Source: Anaerofustis stercorihominis (GTDB lineage: Bacteria > Bacillota > Clostridia > Eubacteriales > Anaerofustaceae). From it: 64,000 bases of DNA. The DNA is taken from positions 1-64,000 of the forward strand of contig NZ_SPHL01000003.1 of the NCBI RefSeq assembly GCF_005844425.1. The letters run 5' to 3'. This document shows, one piece after another, positions 55,001 through 62,601 of the stretch. The translations under genes and the position numbers were made by a program. Positions within the stretch are counted from its first letter, which is position 1. Every line of letters begins with the position of its first letter. The notes under the pieces were generated by a model. That model did not search any database and was not told the DNA's origin. It saw only the letters and a program-made list of their open reading frames with translations.

Positions 55001-55443
55001 ATGTCTTTTGCTTCTTCAACCGTATCTACTTTTATACCATCAAGAACACTAACTCCGGCTTCTATCGCTGCATTTTTGGCATTAACTTTATTTCCAAGAA
55101 GTTCGATAACTTTTGAATTTGGTCCGATAAATTTAATACCGGCCTTTTCACATTCTGCCGCAAATTCAGGATTTTCTGATAAAAATCCATATCCTGGATG
55201 TATTGCATCAATATTTTTAGCCTTTGCAAGTTCAATTATTGCTTCTATGTTTAAATAGGCGTCCGTTGGTGAATTGGTACCTTTAATTAGATAAGCCTCA
55301 TCTGCTTTACTTCTAAAAAGTGATAATTTGTCTTCTTCGCAGTAAATACAAATAGCTTTCATTCCAAGTTCTTGTACCGCTCTTATTATTCTAATTGCAA
55401 TTTCACCACGGTTTGCGATTAAAACTCTTTTAAAATTTTTCAT
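52018..55443 (-). CDS. pyc: Pyruvate carboxylase
   Basis: About 1141 residues with all domains in order: biotin carboxylase (1-450, LIANRGEIAIRI, ASAGGGGRGMR), carboxyltransferase (about 530-800, LLFMDTTMRDAQQSLFATRMRT), the conserved PYC-OADA region, and a C-terminal biotinyl domain with the biotin lysine in VEAMKMETEV. It carboxylates pyruvate to oxaloacetate, feeding the aconitase and aspartate (NAD, proline) routes seen in this window. Two ATGs are adjacent; the second (55443) has better spacing to AGGAGG. Single-gene unit. Confidence 0.97.
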   Translation of the reverse strand: MKNFKRVLIANRGEIAIRIIRAVQELGMKAICIYCEEDKLSLFRSKADEAYLIKGTNSPTDAYLNIEAIIELAKAKNIDAIHPGYGFLSENPEFAAECEKAGIKFIGPNSKVIELLGNKVNAKNAAIEAGVSVLDGIKVDTVEEAKDISAKIGYPVIIKASAGGGGRGMRVCEREEDLKGQFESAVREAKKAFNNGEVFIEKYVRSPRHVEAQILADEYGHIVHLFERDCSIQRRHQKIIEFSPSQSISEETRRAICEESVNLAKHVGYTNAGTVEFLVDENEKHYFMEVNPRIQVEHTVTELVTNVDLVQAQILIAEGYKLTDEEINIQSQDDIKMSGAAIECRVTTENVLNNFMPDTGKITIYKTGAGPGVRLDGGNGFAGSEITPYFDSLLVKTTTYARDFDKARKKMIRTLKEHEIEGVSTNKDFLINVLKHPDFKKGICNTNFIEDHPELFNIEKFDDQLAKVLTYLSETTLKHDNQNKEIIPKIEVPRFKDMPALRGTKQILDEQGPDGLVKWIKDQKQLLFMDTTMRDAQQSLFATRMRTVDFLKIAESVSRYEKDVYALEVWGGATFDTSYRFLKESPWARLELLREMIPNILFQMLLRGSNAVGYKNYPDNVIKEFIKQSAKSGVDVFRVFDALNWLDQIKPSVEEVLKLGKVAEVAICYSGDILDKNKTKYTLDYYIKKAKEVEAMGAHILAIKDMSGLLKPAAAMKLAKALKDEVNIPIHFHTHDTAGNGVSSMLMASAAGVDIVEGALSSMSGTTSQPSLEAIVAGLEYTPRQSNINLDEIQIVSDYYEKARKYYTGFESGLKTGTTQIYKYEVPGGQYSNLKSQVESFGLGHRFTDVLEKYKQANELLGDIIKVTPTSKVVGDFAIFMLQNDLDKENIYEKGKDLAFPDSVVDFFKGMIGQPEWGFDEKLREVVLKGAEYITKRPGELLPDEDFDKIREEFREEFGMELNEKQVLSAALYKKVYKDYLKFKEDYGDLTYMPSDAFFTGLALGEETEIFFGEGKSHVIKLVRIGNTHPDGTRRMVYEVDGFRRVLYVNDPNFVVNQTTDKIIEMADPKNEKHIGSPIPGSVIKVNVAIGEEVKKNQSVCVVEAMKMETEVVAPCDGVIKDVLVQELDNVKAGQLLIEFE

Positions 55444-55588
55444 CATGCCCTCCTCTTTCCATATATTCTAAATATTATACTAAATTTTCTTAATTTTTAA
55501 AAGACTTTTTATACCATTATTATAAAAAAATATATATTTATTAATTTTTTGTAATATTTATGCATAAATTATCTAAATTATATAAAAA

Positions 55589-55606
55589 AAGCAGCTTAAA
55601 GCTGCT
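55589..55606 (-). terminator. Terminator of proB-proA
   Basis: The AGCAGCTT/AAGCTGCT hairpin is followed on the minus strand by a T7 tract, just after the proA stop. Confidence 0.8.
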
Positions 55607-55609
55607 CTT

Positions 55610-56863
55610 TTATTTTCTAATTTGTCCATTACCGGTAATAATATACTTAATTGTTGTAAGTTCATTTAATCCCATAGGACCTCTTGGAAGAGTTCTTTGT
55701 GTTGCTATTCCAATCTCACTTCCAAAGCCAAACTCTTCTCCGTCGGTAAATCTTGTAGATACATTTACATAAACACAAGCACTGTCTATTTTTGATGTGA
55801 ACATATTCATTCTTGAAATATCATTTGTAACTATACATTCTGAATGTTTTGTAGAATATTTATTTATATGATTTATTGCTTCTTCAATACTTTCAACAAC
55901 CTTTACAGCAATAATATAATCATTGTATTCTGTTTTATAATCATCTTCAGTTGCTTTTTTAACAGCCTTGCTTCCAAGGATTTTTATTGTCTTTTCGTCT
56001 CCCCTGAATTCAACATTATGCTCTTTTAATCTATTATATATTAAAGGAAGAACTTCTTTTGCTTTCTTTTCATGAACAAGTAATGTTTCAAGAGCATTAC
56101 ATACACTTGGACGTTGAGTTTTCCCGTTATCTGTTAAATTCACAGCCATTTCATTATCGGCAAATTCATCTATATATATATGGCAGTTTCCCGCTCCTGT
56201 TTCAATAAAAGGAACTGTTGCAATGTCTTTTATCGATTTTATAAGTCCTGCACTTCCTCTTGGAATTAAAACATCTATATAATCTGTTAATTTCGCCATT
56301 TGAGAAACATATTTTCTGTCAGTATCTGTAACAAGCTGTATAATGTCATGATTAAGCCCTGCTTTTCTTATTGCTCCTCTCATAATTTCCACAAGCTTTG
56401 TATTTGTGTTTATAGCTTCTTTGCCACCTCTTAAAATACAAGCATTACCCGATTTTAAGCATAAACATCCGGCATCAACCGTAACATTAGGACGAGACTC
56501 AAAAATAATTCCAACTACTCCATAAGGAACTCTTTTTATTACGATTTCCATTCCATTAGGCCTTTTTGAGCCTCCGGAAACAATCCCAACAGGGTCGCTT
56601 AAATTTATAACTTTATCAATAGAGCCTGCAATTGCTTTTATTCTGTCTTCGTTAAGCATAAGTCTATCCACCATAGACTCCTTTATTCCGTTGATTTTCG
56701 CAGCAGAAATATCTTCTGTATTAGCTTTTATTATTTCTTTCATATGAAGAATAAGTTCTTCTTTAATGCTTCTTAAAGCCTCGTTCTTTTTATCAGTATT
56801 CAAATCCATAAGACTTCTGCTTGCAATTTTTGCTTTCTTTCCCAAACTTGCCATATTAAACAT
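55610..56863 (-). CDS. proA: Gamma-glutamyl phosphate reductase
   Basis: The 417-residue protein is an aldehyde-dehydrogenase-fold ProA: RVPYGVVGIIFESRPNVTVDAGCLCLKSGNACILRGGKEA near 110-150, IPRGSAGLI near 205, the catalytic cysteine in QRPSVCNALETLL near 255, and TRFTDGEEFGFGSEIGIATQR near 380. It reduces glutamyl-5-phosphate to the semialdehyde. ATG 56863 has GAGG eight bases upstream; an in-frame GTG three codons earlier overlaps that site. It follows proB by 5 bp. Confidence 0.96.
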   Translation of the reverse strand: MFNMASLGKKAKIASRSLMDLNTDKKNEALRSIKEELILHMKEIIKANTEDISAAKINGIKESMVDRLMLNEDRIKAIAGSIDKVINLSDPVGIVSGGSKRPNGMEIVIKRVPYGVVGIIFESRPNVTVDAGCLCLKSGNACILRGGKEAINTNTKLVEIMRGAIRKAGLNHDIIQLVTDTDRKYVSQMAKLTDYIDVLIPRGSAGLIKSIKDIATVPFIETGAGNCHIYIDEFADNEMAVNLTDNGKTQRPSVCNALETLLVHEKKAKEVLPLIYNRLKEHNVEFRGDEKTIKILGSKAVKKATEDDYKTEYNDYIIAVKVVESIEEAINHINKYSTKHSECIVTNDISRMNMFTSKIDSACVYVNVSTRFTDGEEFGFGSEIGIATQRTLPRGPMGLNELTTIKYIITGNGQIRK

Positions 56864-56868
56864 TAAAA

Positions 56869-57654
56869 TCACCTCACCTTAAATAATGTTCCTTTGTTTT
56901 CACCGTCGAATAAATTATATAAATCATTTGGATTTTTTGATGAAAGAATAACCATATCAAAATTATTTTCAAAAGCAATTTGCCCTGCTTTTATTTTTGT
57001 AATCATTCCGCCCGTACCAAGATTATTCACAGCGCCACCACAACAATCTATAATCTCATCGGTAATTTCTTCGACAACTTCAATTCGTTTTGCATTTTTA
57101 TTTTTCTTTGGATTATCAGTATAAAGTCCATCAATATCCGTAAGAATAACAAGAAGGTCTGCTCCTATTATTGAACTTACAACGGCAGATAAAGTATCAT
57201 TATCACCAAACTCCAACTCTTCCGTACTAACAGTGTCATTTTCATTTACTATTGGAATTACATTATATTTTAAAAGCTGTTCAAAAGTATTATATATATT
57301 TGAAATATCAGCATTTTCACCAACAACGTCATTTGTCAAAAGAACCTGCGCTACATTGTGGTTATATTCACCAAACAACTTATCATACAGATACATTAAT
57401 TCACATTGTCCGATTGCCGCAAGAGCCTGTCTTTTTGATATTGTTTTGGGCTTTTTATCAAGACCAAGTTTCCCCATTCCAACCCCAACAGCACCTGAAG
57501 AAACCAATACAATTTCTTTTCCTGAATTTTTAAGGTCAGAAATAATCTTTACCAAATGTTCCACTCTTCTTATGTTTATATTCCCCGTTTTGTGAGTCAA
57601 AGTGGATGTTCCGATTTTAATTACGATTTTTTTTGCTTTTACTACGTTTTCCAT
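56869..57654 (-). CDS. proB: Glutamate 5-kinase
   Basis: The 261-residue amino acid kinase shows IVIKIGTSTLTHKTG near 9, VLVSSGAVGVGMGKLG near 49, NENDTVSTEELEFGDNDTLSAVVSSIIGADLLVILTDIDGLYT near 138-180 and GTGGMITKIKAGQIA near 217. It lacks the C-terminal PUA domain of E. coli ProB (367 residues), as in many Firmicutes. It phosphorylates glutamate for proline synthesis and is the first gene of proB-proA. Confidence 0.96.
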   Translation of the reverse strand: MENVVKAKKIVIKIGTSTLTHKTGNINIRRVEHLVKIISDLKNSGKEIVLVSSGAVGVGMGKLGLDKKPKTISKRQALAAIGQCELMYLYDKLFGEYNHNVAQVLLTNDVVGENADISNIYNTFEQLLKYNVIPIVNENDTVSTEELEFGDNDTLSAVVSSIIGADLLVILTDIDGLYTDNPKKNKNAKRIEVVEEITDEIIDCCGGAVNNLGTGGMITKIKAGQIAFENNFDMVILSSKNPNDLYNLFDGENKGTLFKVR

Positions 57655-57699
57655 ATTATGTCCTTATTTTTATTTTATATTAATTTTATTATTGATAAA

Positions 57700-58008
57700 C
57701 TAGAAAATACCTTTATTGTATTTAAACTGTCCGTAAAGCATGATAACTAGCCCAATTATTATCCCTAATACAACTAAGTGCTCAATTATGTCAGTTTTAA
57801 AAACAAGTTCAAAAATAGCACAAACGACAAAAGAGAACCCTATTATTAAACTTCCAACCCCCATACATTTACCATATTTAGGAATATCAGCTTTTACAAC
57901 TTTTCTTCTGTTATAACTATGAATAGTGGAAATATTTCCCCTTATATTTAATATACCGCATACTAAAAGAATAATACCAATAAGAATAAATGTAATAAAT
58001 TTTTCCAT
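57700..58008 (-). CDS. Small three-helix membrane protein
   Basis: The 102-residue protein has three hydrophobic segments (about 5-22, 50-70, 76-94). A basic loop lies between the first two, GNISTIHSYNRRKVVKADIPKYGK. Similar short proteins with the GNIS-x-IH-x-Y-x-R pattern are common in Clostridia, but I know no function. It is followed at a distance by proB and could be co-transcribed. Confidence 0.75.
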   Translation of the reverse strand: MEKFITFILIGIILLVCGILNIRGNISTIHSYNRRKVVKADIPKYGKCMGVGSLIIGFSFVVCAIFELVFKTDIIEHLVVLGIIIGLVIMLYGQFKYNKGIF

Positions 58009-58150
58009 TGCTTTTCCCTTTACTAAAAATCAAAAATTAATATGTTATTTATTATAAACTTTAAAACAAATACGGTTTAAATATAGTCATACAGATTTTT
58101 ATTTATTATATAAAAATTCCCTAATAAAGTAAAGCAAGAAAAAATAAAAT

Positions 58151-58175
58151 AAAAACTTGGCAAAGCCAAGTTTTT
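58151..58175 (-). terminator. Terminator of the zinc dehydrogenase gene
   Basis: AAAAACTTGGC (58151-58161), loop AAA, GCCAAGTTTTT (58165-58175). The outer base of the stem overlaps the stop codon. Confidence 0.85.
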
Positions 58176-59205
58176 AATATGTTATGTAATTTTTTATTAC
58201 GTTTCCTTCATGATGATTCATTAAAGCTTCTTTTACATCTTCAAGCTTATATTCATTATATACAAAATCTTTTTCATCTATTACTTTCATTTTCAAAAGT
58301 TCAAATGCTTGATTTACGTATAAAGGAGTAGTATGGTAAAGACCTTTTATTGTAACTTGTGAATAATGAAGAAGTTTTGTGTCAACAGTTAGAACCTCTC
58401 CTGCTTTTGTTCCGCCGTATAATAAAACAAAACCTCCGGGACGAACCATATTAATTGACATTTCCCAAACTTTTACGCTTCCTGCCGCTTCAATTGCTGC
58501 ATCAACACCTCTTCCTTCAGGTGTAAGATCTTTTACTGCTTTAACTTGATCTTCAACTTCATCTATATTAATCACATCATAAGCACCAAGTTTTTTTGCT
58601 GTTTCAAGTCTAACTTTACTTCTGTCACAAGCTATAACTCTCGCACCTTTTAAATATAGAAGTCTTATAAACATAAGACCTGAAGGTCCACATCCGTTAA
58701 CTGCAACATAATCTCCTTGTTCAACAGGAACTTGAGAAACTCCATATACGCTACATGCAAAAGGTTCTAATAAAGCTGCTTGTTTAAAACTCATATCATC
58801 TGGAATATGGAACATATTTTGTTTAACAATTCTTTCAGGAATAAGTTGATATTCACTAAAAGCACCATTTTTCAACTGATTTGCAAGGAAATCTTCACAC
58901 ATACAATGAATACCTTTTTTGCAATAATAACATTCATTACATGGTGCAGAATTGTGAGCAACAACTCTATCTCCAACTTTAAACTTAGTAACCCCTTCAC
59001 CTACACTATCAACAATACCGCTTGCTTCATGTCCAATATTATAAGGAGGTGTATGTTTTGCATATCCTCTTAAATAACTTTTTACATCAGAACCACAAGT
59101 AAGAGAAACTTCGTTTTTAATTAAAACTTCGCCCTTTCCAGGTTTTGGCTTTTCACATTCGATAATTCTTAAATCCCCCGGTTCATGCAACATTACTTTT
59201 CTCAA
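58174..59205 (-). CDS. Zinc-dependent medium-chain alcohol dehydrogenase
   Basis: The 343-residue MDR protein has the catalytic zinc ligands Cys37 (LTCGSD), His-Glu in GHEASG near 58, and the four structural cysteines in PCNECYYCKKGIHCMCEDF near 88-106. The nucleotide motif NGCGPSGLM is near 170. It groups with sorbitol/threonine-type dehydrogenases; the substrate is unknown. The start is a TTG: GAGAGG lies nine bases before it, while the next ATG, four codons in, is too far from that site. Confidence 0.88.
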   Translation of the reverse strand: MRKVMLHEPGDLRIIECEKPKPGKGEVLIKNEVSLTCGSDVKSYLRGYAKHTPPYNIGHEASGIVDSVGEGVTKFKVGDRVVAHNSAPCNECYYCKKGIHCMCEDFLANQLKNGAFSEYQLIPERIVKQNMFHIPDDMSFKQAALLEPFACSVYGVSQVPVEQGDYVAVNGCGPSGLMFIRLLYLKGARVIACDRSKVRLETAKKLGAYDVINIDEVEDQVKAVKDLTPEGRGVDAAIEAAGSVKVWEMSINMVRPGGFVLLYGGTKAGEVLTVDTKLLHYSQVTIKGLYHTTPLYVNQAFELLKMKVIDEKDFVYNEYKLEDVKEALMNHHEGNVIKNYITY

Positions 59206-59350
59206 TTTAACGTACCTCTCTTTAAATTAATATGCTATTCATAGTTTATCATTAAACGGTATCATTCATCAAGAAATAAATTTATTAAATTTTACAAAAC
59301 TACTGTTAAAATGTTTAGGCTAAATGTTAAAATACATTTAGGTGGATATT

Positions 59351-60664
59351 ATGAATTTAAGGATAGATACAAAAGCGGAATACATTTTAAATAAATTAAA
59401 AGAAAACGGATTTGAAGGTTTTATTGTCGGTGGATGTGTCAGAGATTTAATTTTAGGAAAAACACCAAAGGACTATGACATAACAACAAACGCAAAGCCA
59501 GAGAAAATAATAGAAACATTCAAAGACCATAAAACAATATTAACGGGAATAAAATACGGAACCGTTACTGTTTTAATAGATAAGATACCTTTTGAAATAA
59601 CCACATATAGAAAAGAACAAGAATATATAAACAACAGAAAACCAAAAAGTGTTATATTTTTATCTTCAATAGAAGAAGACTTATACAGAAGAGATTTTAC
59701 AATAAATTCCATGGCTTATAATAATGATAAAAAACTAATAGATTTATACGGTGGCGTAAATGATATACAAAAAGGTATTATAAGAGCAATTGGAAACAAG
59801 GATAAAAAATTTGAAGAAGATGCAATTAGAATTTTAAGAGCATATAGATTCGCAGGAAGATATGATTGGAAAATAGAAGAAGAAACAAAAAATGCAATGT
59901 TAAAAAACATGAATTTACTTAATAACATTGCAAAAGAAAGAATCATACCTGAGCTTAAAGAAATATTTGAAAGCGGTATGGATATTAACAAAATGGAATT
60001 TATTACAACTTTATTCCCTGTAATAAAAGATTGTTTTAATACCTATCAAAATAATAAATATCATATGAGTAGTGTTGGAGAACATATTTACAATACATTT
60101 AACAATATAGATAATGTATTTCATTTAAAAATGACCATGCTTCTACATGATATAGGAAAAGTTGACACGAAAACGACAGATCAAAACAATGTTGACCATT
60201 TCTACAATCATGCAGATATTTCCCGGGAAAAGTCAAAAATAATTCTAAATGAATTTAAATTCGACAATAACACAAAACATAAAATACTTACATTAATAGA
60301 AAATCATGATAAGTATATGGCACCTGATCCTAAATATATAAAAAAAATGTTAAACAAAATAGGCGAAGATTTGTTTTTTGATTTAATTAAAGTAAGAATT
60401 GCAGACGACAGTGCAAAGAATCAAGAATTGGTTAAAAACAATATAAAGATTTTCAATGAAACTTTAACTCTTACAAAAAAAATCATAAAAGAAAAACAAC
60501 CTTATAGTATTAAAGACCTTGATATTTCAGGCAAAGACCTTATAGAACTTGGATATGAAGGCAAAGAAATTGGAGAAAAATTAAATTATTTATTAAGTAA
60601 AATAATTGAAGCTCCATCTTTAAATAAAAAAGAAACGTTAAAAAAGTTAATAATAAAAAAATAA
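59351..60664 (+). CDS. cca: CCA-adding tRNA nucleotidyltransferase
   Basis: The start ATG 59351 has AGGTGG five bases upstream; an in-frame GTG three codons earlier is part of that site. The 437-residue class II enzyme shows GFIVGGCVRDLILGKTPKDYDITTNAKPE near 22-50, RRDFTINSMAYN near 115, EDAIRILRAYRFAGRYDW near 156 and an HD domain (LLHDIGKV) near 262. It repairs or adds CCA ends on tRNAs. The HD domain suggests an extra phosphohydrolase activity. Confidence 0.95.
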   Translation: MNLRIDTKAEYILNKLKENGFEGFIVGGCVRDLILGKTPKDYDITTNAKPEKIIETFKDHKTILTGIKYGTVTVLIDKIPFEITTYRKEQEYINNRKPKSVIFLSSIEEDLYRRDFTINSMAYNNDKKLIDLYGGVNDIQKGIIRAIGNKDKKFEEDAIRILRAYRFAGRYDWKIEEETKNAMLKNMNLLNNIAKERIIPELKEIFESGMDINKMEFITTLFPVIKDCFNTYQNNKYHMSSVGEHIYNTFNNIDNVFHLKMTMLLHDIGKVDTKTTDQNNVDHFYNHADISREKSKIILNEFKFDNNTKHKILTLIENHDKYMAPDPKYIKKMLNKIGEDLFFDLIKVRIADDSAKNQELVKNNIKIFNETLTLTKKIIKEKQPYSIKDLDISGKDLIELGYEGKEIGEKLNYLLSKIIEAPSLNKKETLKKLIIKK

Positions 60665-60685
60665 AAGCCTGTTATTCAGGCTTTT
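60663..60685. terminator. Bidirectional terminator shared by cca and the permease gene
   Basis: AAAAGCCTG (60663-60671), loop TTATT, CAGGCTTTT (60677-60685). The stop codon of the minus-strand gene (60672-60674) is in the loop and the cca stop touches the stem. Confidence 0.88.
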
Positions 60686-61880
60686 TATTTTCAAGTAATG
60701 GCGGTTTGTTTTCATCTTTTCTATCACTAAGCCACTGAGAAATCAAAATCTTAAGAACTGCAAATATAGGAATACCTATAACCATACCCACAACGCCAAA
60801 CAGACTTCCACAGAAAATAATGGATACAATAACCCAGAAACCGTTAAGTCCAACCACATCACCAAGAATATTCGGAGCAAGAACATTTTGATCTATTTGT
60901 TGTATAAATATAATGATTAATACCATTATAATCCCCTGAACAGGTCCACCGGAAATCATGGCAAAAATAGAACAAGGTATTACGCTGAAAATAGGACCAA
61001 ACAACGGAATCATATTTGTTATGGTTATTATAAAAGCAATTAATGTTGCATATTTAATTTTAAATAATGTTGCAAGAGCAAGACCTAATGCCCCAACTAT
61101 TAAAGAACAAATAGCTTTACCGGATAAAAATTTAAAAAACATATAATCCATAAGTCCCAGAACATAAGAAGCTCTTCCATACATTCTTTCAGACAAAATA
61201 GCTTGAGTAAATCTTTTTAATTGACTTAATAGAATTTCTTTGTCTATAAGCATATATAAAGCTATAAAAATTGCTATAAAAACATTATATATTGTTTTAC
61301 CAAGGCTCATTGTGGCATTAAATAAATTTGCACCAAGTCCTTCAACCCAAGTTTTAAAGAAACTTAAAGTATCGAGTATTGTAGCATTCATTCCATTTGA
61401 GGTAGATATGTCTATATTGAATATATTACAAATACTAACAAACACAGGATGATTTGCTAACCTTGTGATAAAACCTTCAATCTGCCCCATGTTTTCCTGA
61501 ACAGAAGCTATAAGAGAACTTATACTTGTAATGGTACTCGGTAAAACTATATAAACAATTAAAGTAATTATCAAAAGAGCTATAATCATTACAATAAGAG
61601 AAGATAAAACTCTTTTTGCTCCATCTTTTTTTATGTTTGTCCTTTTTTCTAAGATATCATGTAATTTATCAACCGGCTGATATAAGAAAAAGGCAATAAT
61701 AAAACCTATTAAAACGGGCTTTAACGGAATATAAAATATATTCCATATATCTTTTAATTCTTCAAGAAAAGAAGATATGTTTTGAATTCCAAAATAAAAA
61801 GCTATAATGAAACAAGCTGAAAGAGTAAACAGAATTGCATATTCTTTATATTTTTTGTCTATGTTTCTAAATTTTTTCAT
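60672..61880 (-). CDS. AI-2E/PerM-family membrane permease
   Basis: The 402-residue protein has about eight membrane helices and the AI-2E transporter (PerM/TqsA) pattern, with GLALATLFKIKYATLIAFIITITNMIPLFGPIFSVIPC near 265-305 and DVVGLNGFWVIVSIIFCGSLFGVVGMVIGIP near 335-370. Members export varied substrates, including Na+ or signalling compounds. The substrate here cannot be predicted. It is transcribed towards cca. Confidence 0.9.
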   Translation of the reverse strand: MKKFRNIDKKYKEYAILFTLSACFIIAFYFGIQNISSFLEELKDIWNIFYIPLKPVLIGFIIAFFLYQPVDKLHDILEKRTNIKKDGAKRVLSSLIVMIIALLIITLIVYIVLPSTITSISSLIASVQENMGQIEGFITRLANHPVFVSICNIFNIDISTSNGMNATILDTLSFFKTWVEGLGANLFNATMSLGKTIYNVFIAIFIALYMLIDKEILLSQLKRFTQAILSERMYGRASYVLGLMDYMFFKFLSGKAICSLIVGALGLALATLFKIKYATLIAFIITITNMIPLFGPIFSVIPCSIFAMISGGPVQGIIMVLIIIFIQQIDQNVLAPNILGDVVGLNGFWVIVSIIFCGSLFGVVGMVIGIPIFAVLKILISQWLSDRKDENKPPLLENKKPE

Positions 61881-62013
61881 TAAACCACTCTCTTTTAAAT
61901 ATTTATGGATAATATTATACCATACATATTAATTAAAATATTTAAAAATCCTATTTTTAAATATAATTTATGATATAATTAAAAAAATTTTAATAATTTT
62001 AAAAGAGGTTGAA

Positions 62014-62475
62014 ATGATTTATTATTTAATTGTAATTTTATGTATAATTATAGACCAAATAAGTAAATATATTGTTATAAATAATTTAAAGCCGATTGGA
62101 AGCATACCTATAATAGAAAATGTTTTCCATCTTACTTACTGTGAAAATACCGGAGCCGCTTTTAGTATGTTTTCAAAAAACACAGCAGTGTTAACAGTAG
62201 TAAGTTTAGTATTTATTTTTCTAGTATTTTTCTTTTTATTAAAAAGCATCAAAAAGGGAAAAACATCAAAAATCATGTCTTTCGGTCTTGCTTTTATATT
62301 AGGAGGAGCAATTGGAAATTTCATAGATAGATTCTTCCATGGTTTTGTTACAGACTTCTTTGATTTTAGACTTATAAATTTTGCTATTTTTAATGTAGCA
62401 GATATATTTATTACAATCGGGGCAATACTATTTTGTATATATGTTATTTTTACAAAAGACGAAAAAATATTTTAA
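62014..62475 (+). CDS. lspA: Lipoprotein signal peptidase (signal peptidase II)
   Basis: The 153-residue protein has four membrane helices and the LspA motifs DQISKYIV (12-19), ENTGAAFSMF near 47, the catalytic aspartate in GNFIDR near 105 and NVADIFITIG with the second aspartate near 130. It cleaves prolipoproteins such as the MetQ lipoprotein in this window. AGAGG lies just before the ATG. No rluD follows, unlike many Firmicutes. Confidence 0.97.
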   Translation: MIYYLIVILCIIIDQISKYIVINNLKPIGSIPIIENVFHLTYCENTGAAFSMFSKNTAVLTVVSLVFIFLVFFFLLKSIKKGKTSKIMSFGLAFILGGAIGNFIDRFFHGFVTDFFDFRLINFAIFNVADIFITIGAILFCIYVIFTKDEKIF

Positions 62476-62508
62476 AAAGAATAGACAAAAGTTTATTCTT
62501 TTTATTTT
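62474..62508 (+). terminator. Terminator of lspA
   Basis: AAAAAGAATA (62474-62483) pairs with TATTCTTTTT (62494-62503); T-rich tail. It starts inside the stop codon. Confidence 0.8.
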
Positions 62509-62518
62509 AATAATAAAA

Positions 62519-62530
62519 GAACAAATGTTC
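62519..62530 (+). promoter_or_regulatory. LexA (SOS) box upstream of uvrB
   Basis: GAAC-AAAT-GTTC matches the Firmicutes LexA/DinR pattern GAAC-N4-GTTC. It lies about 70 bp upstream of uvrB, a classic SOS gene. Confidence 0.8.
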
Positions 62531-62601
62531 ATTTTGTTATATACTTTATAAACACTATATGATAAAATATGTTAATAAAATATTTTTAAAAAGGAGAAAA
62601 A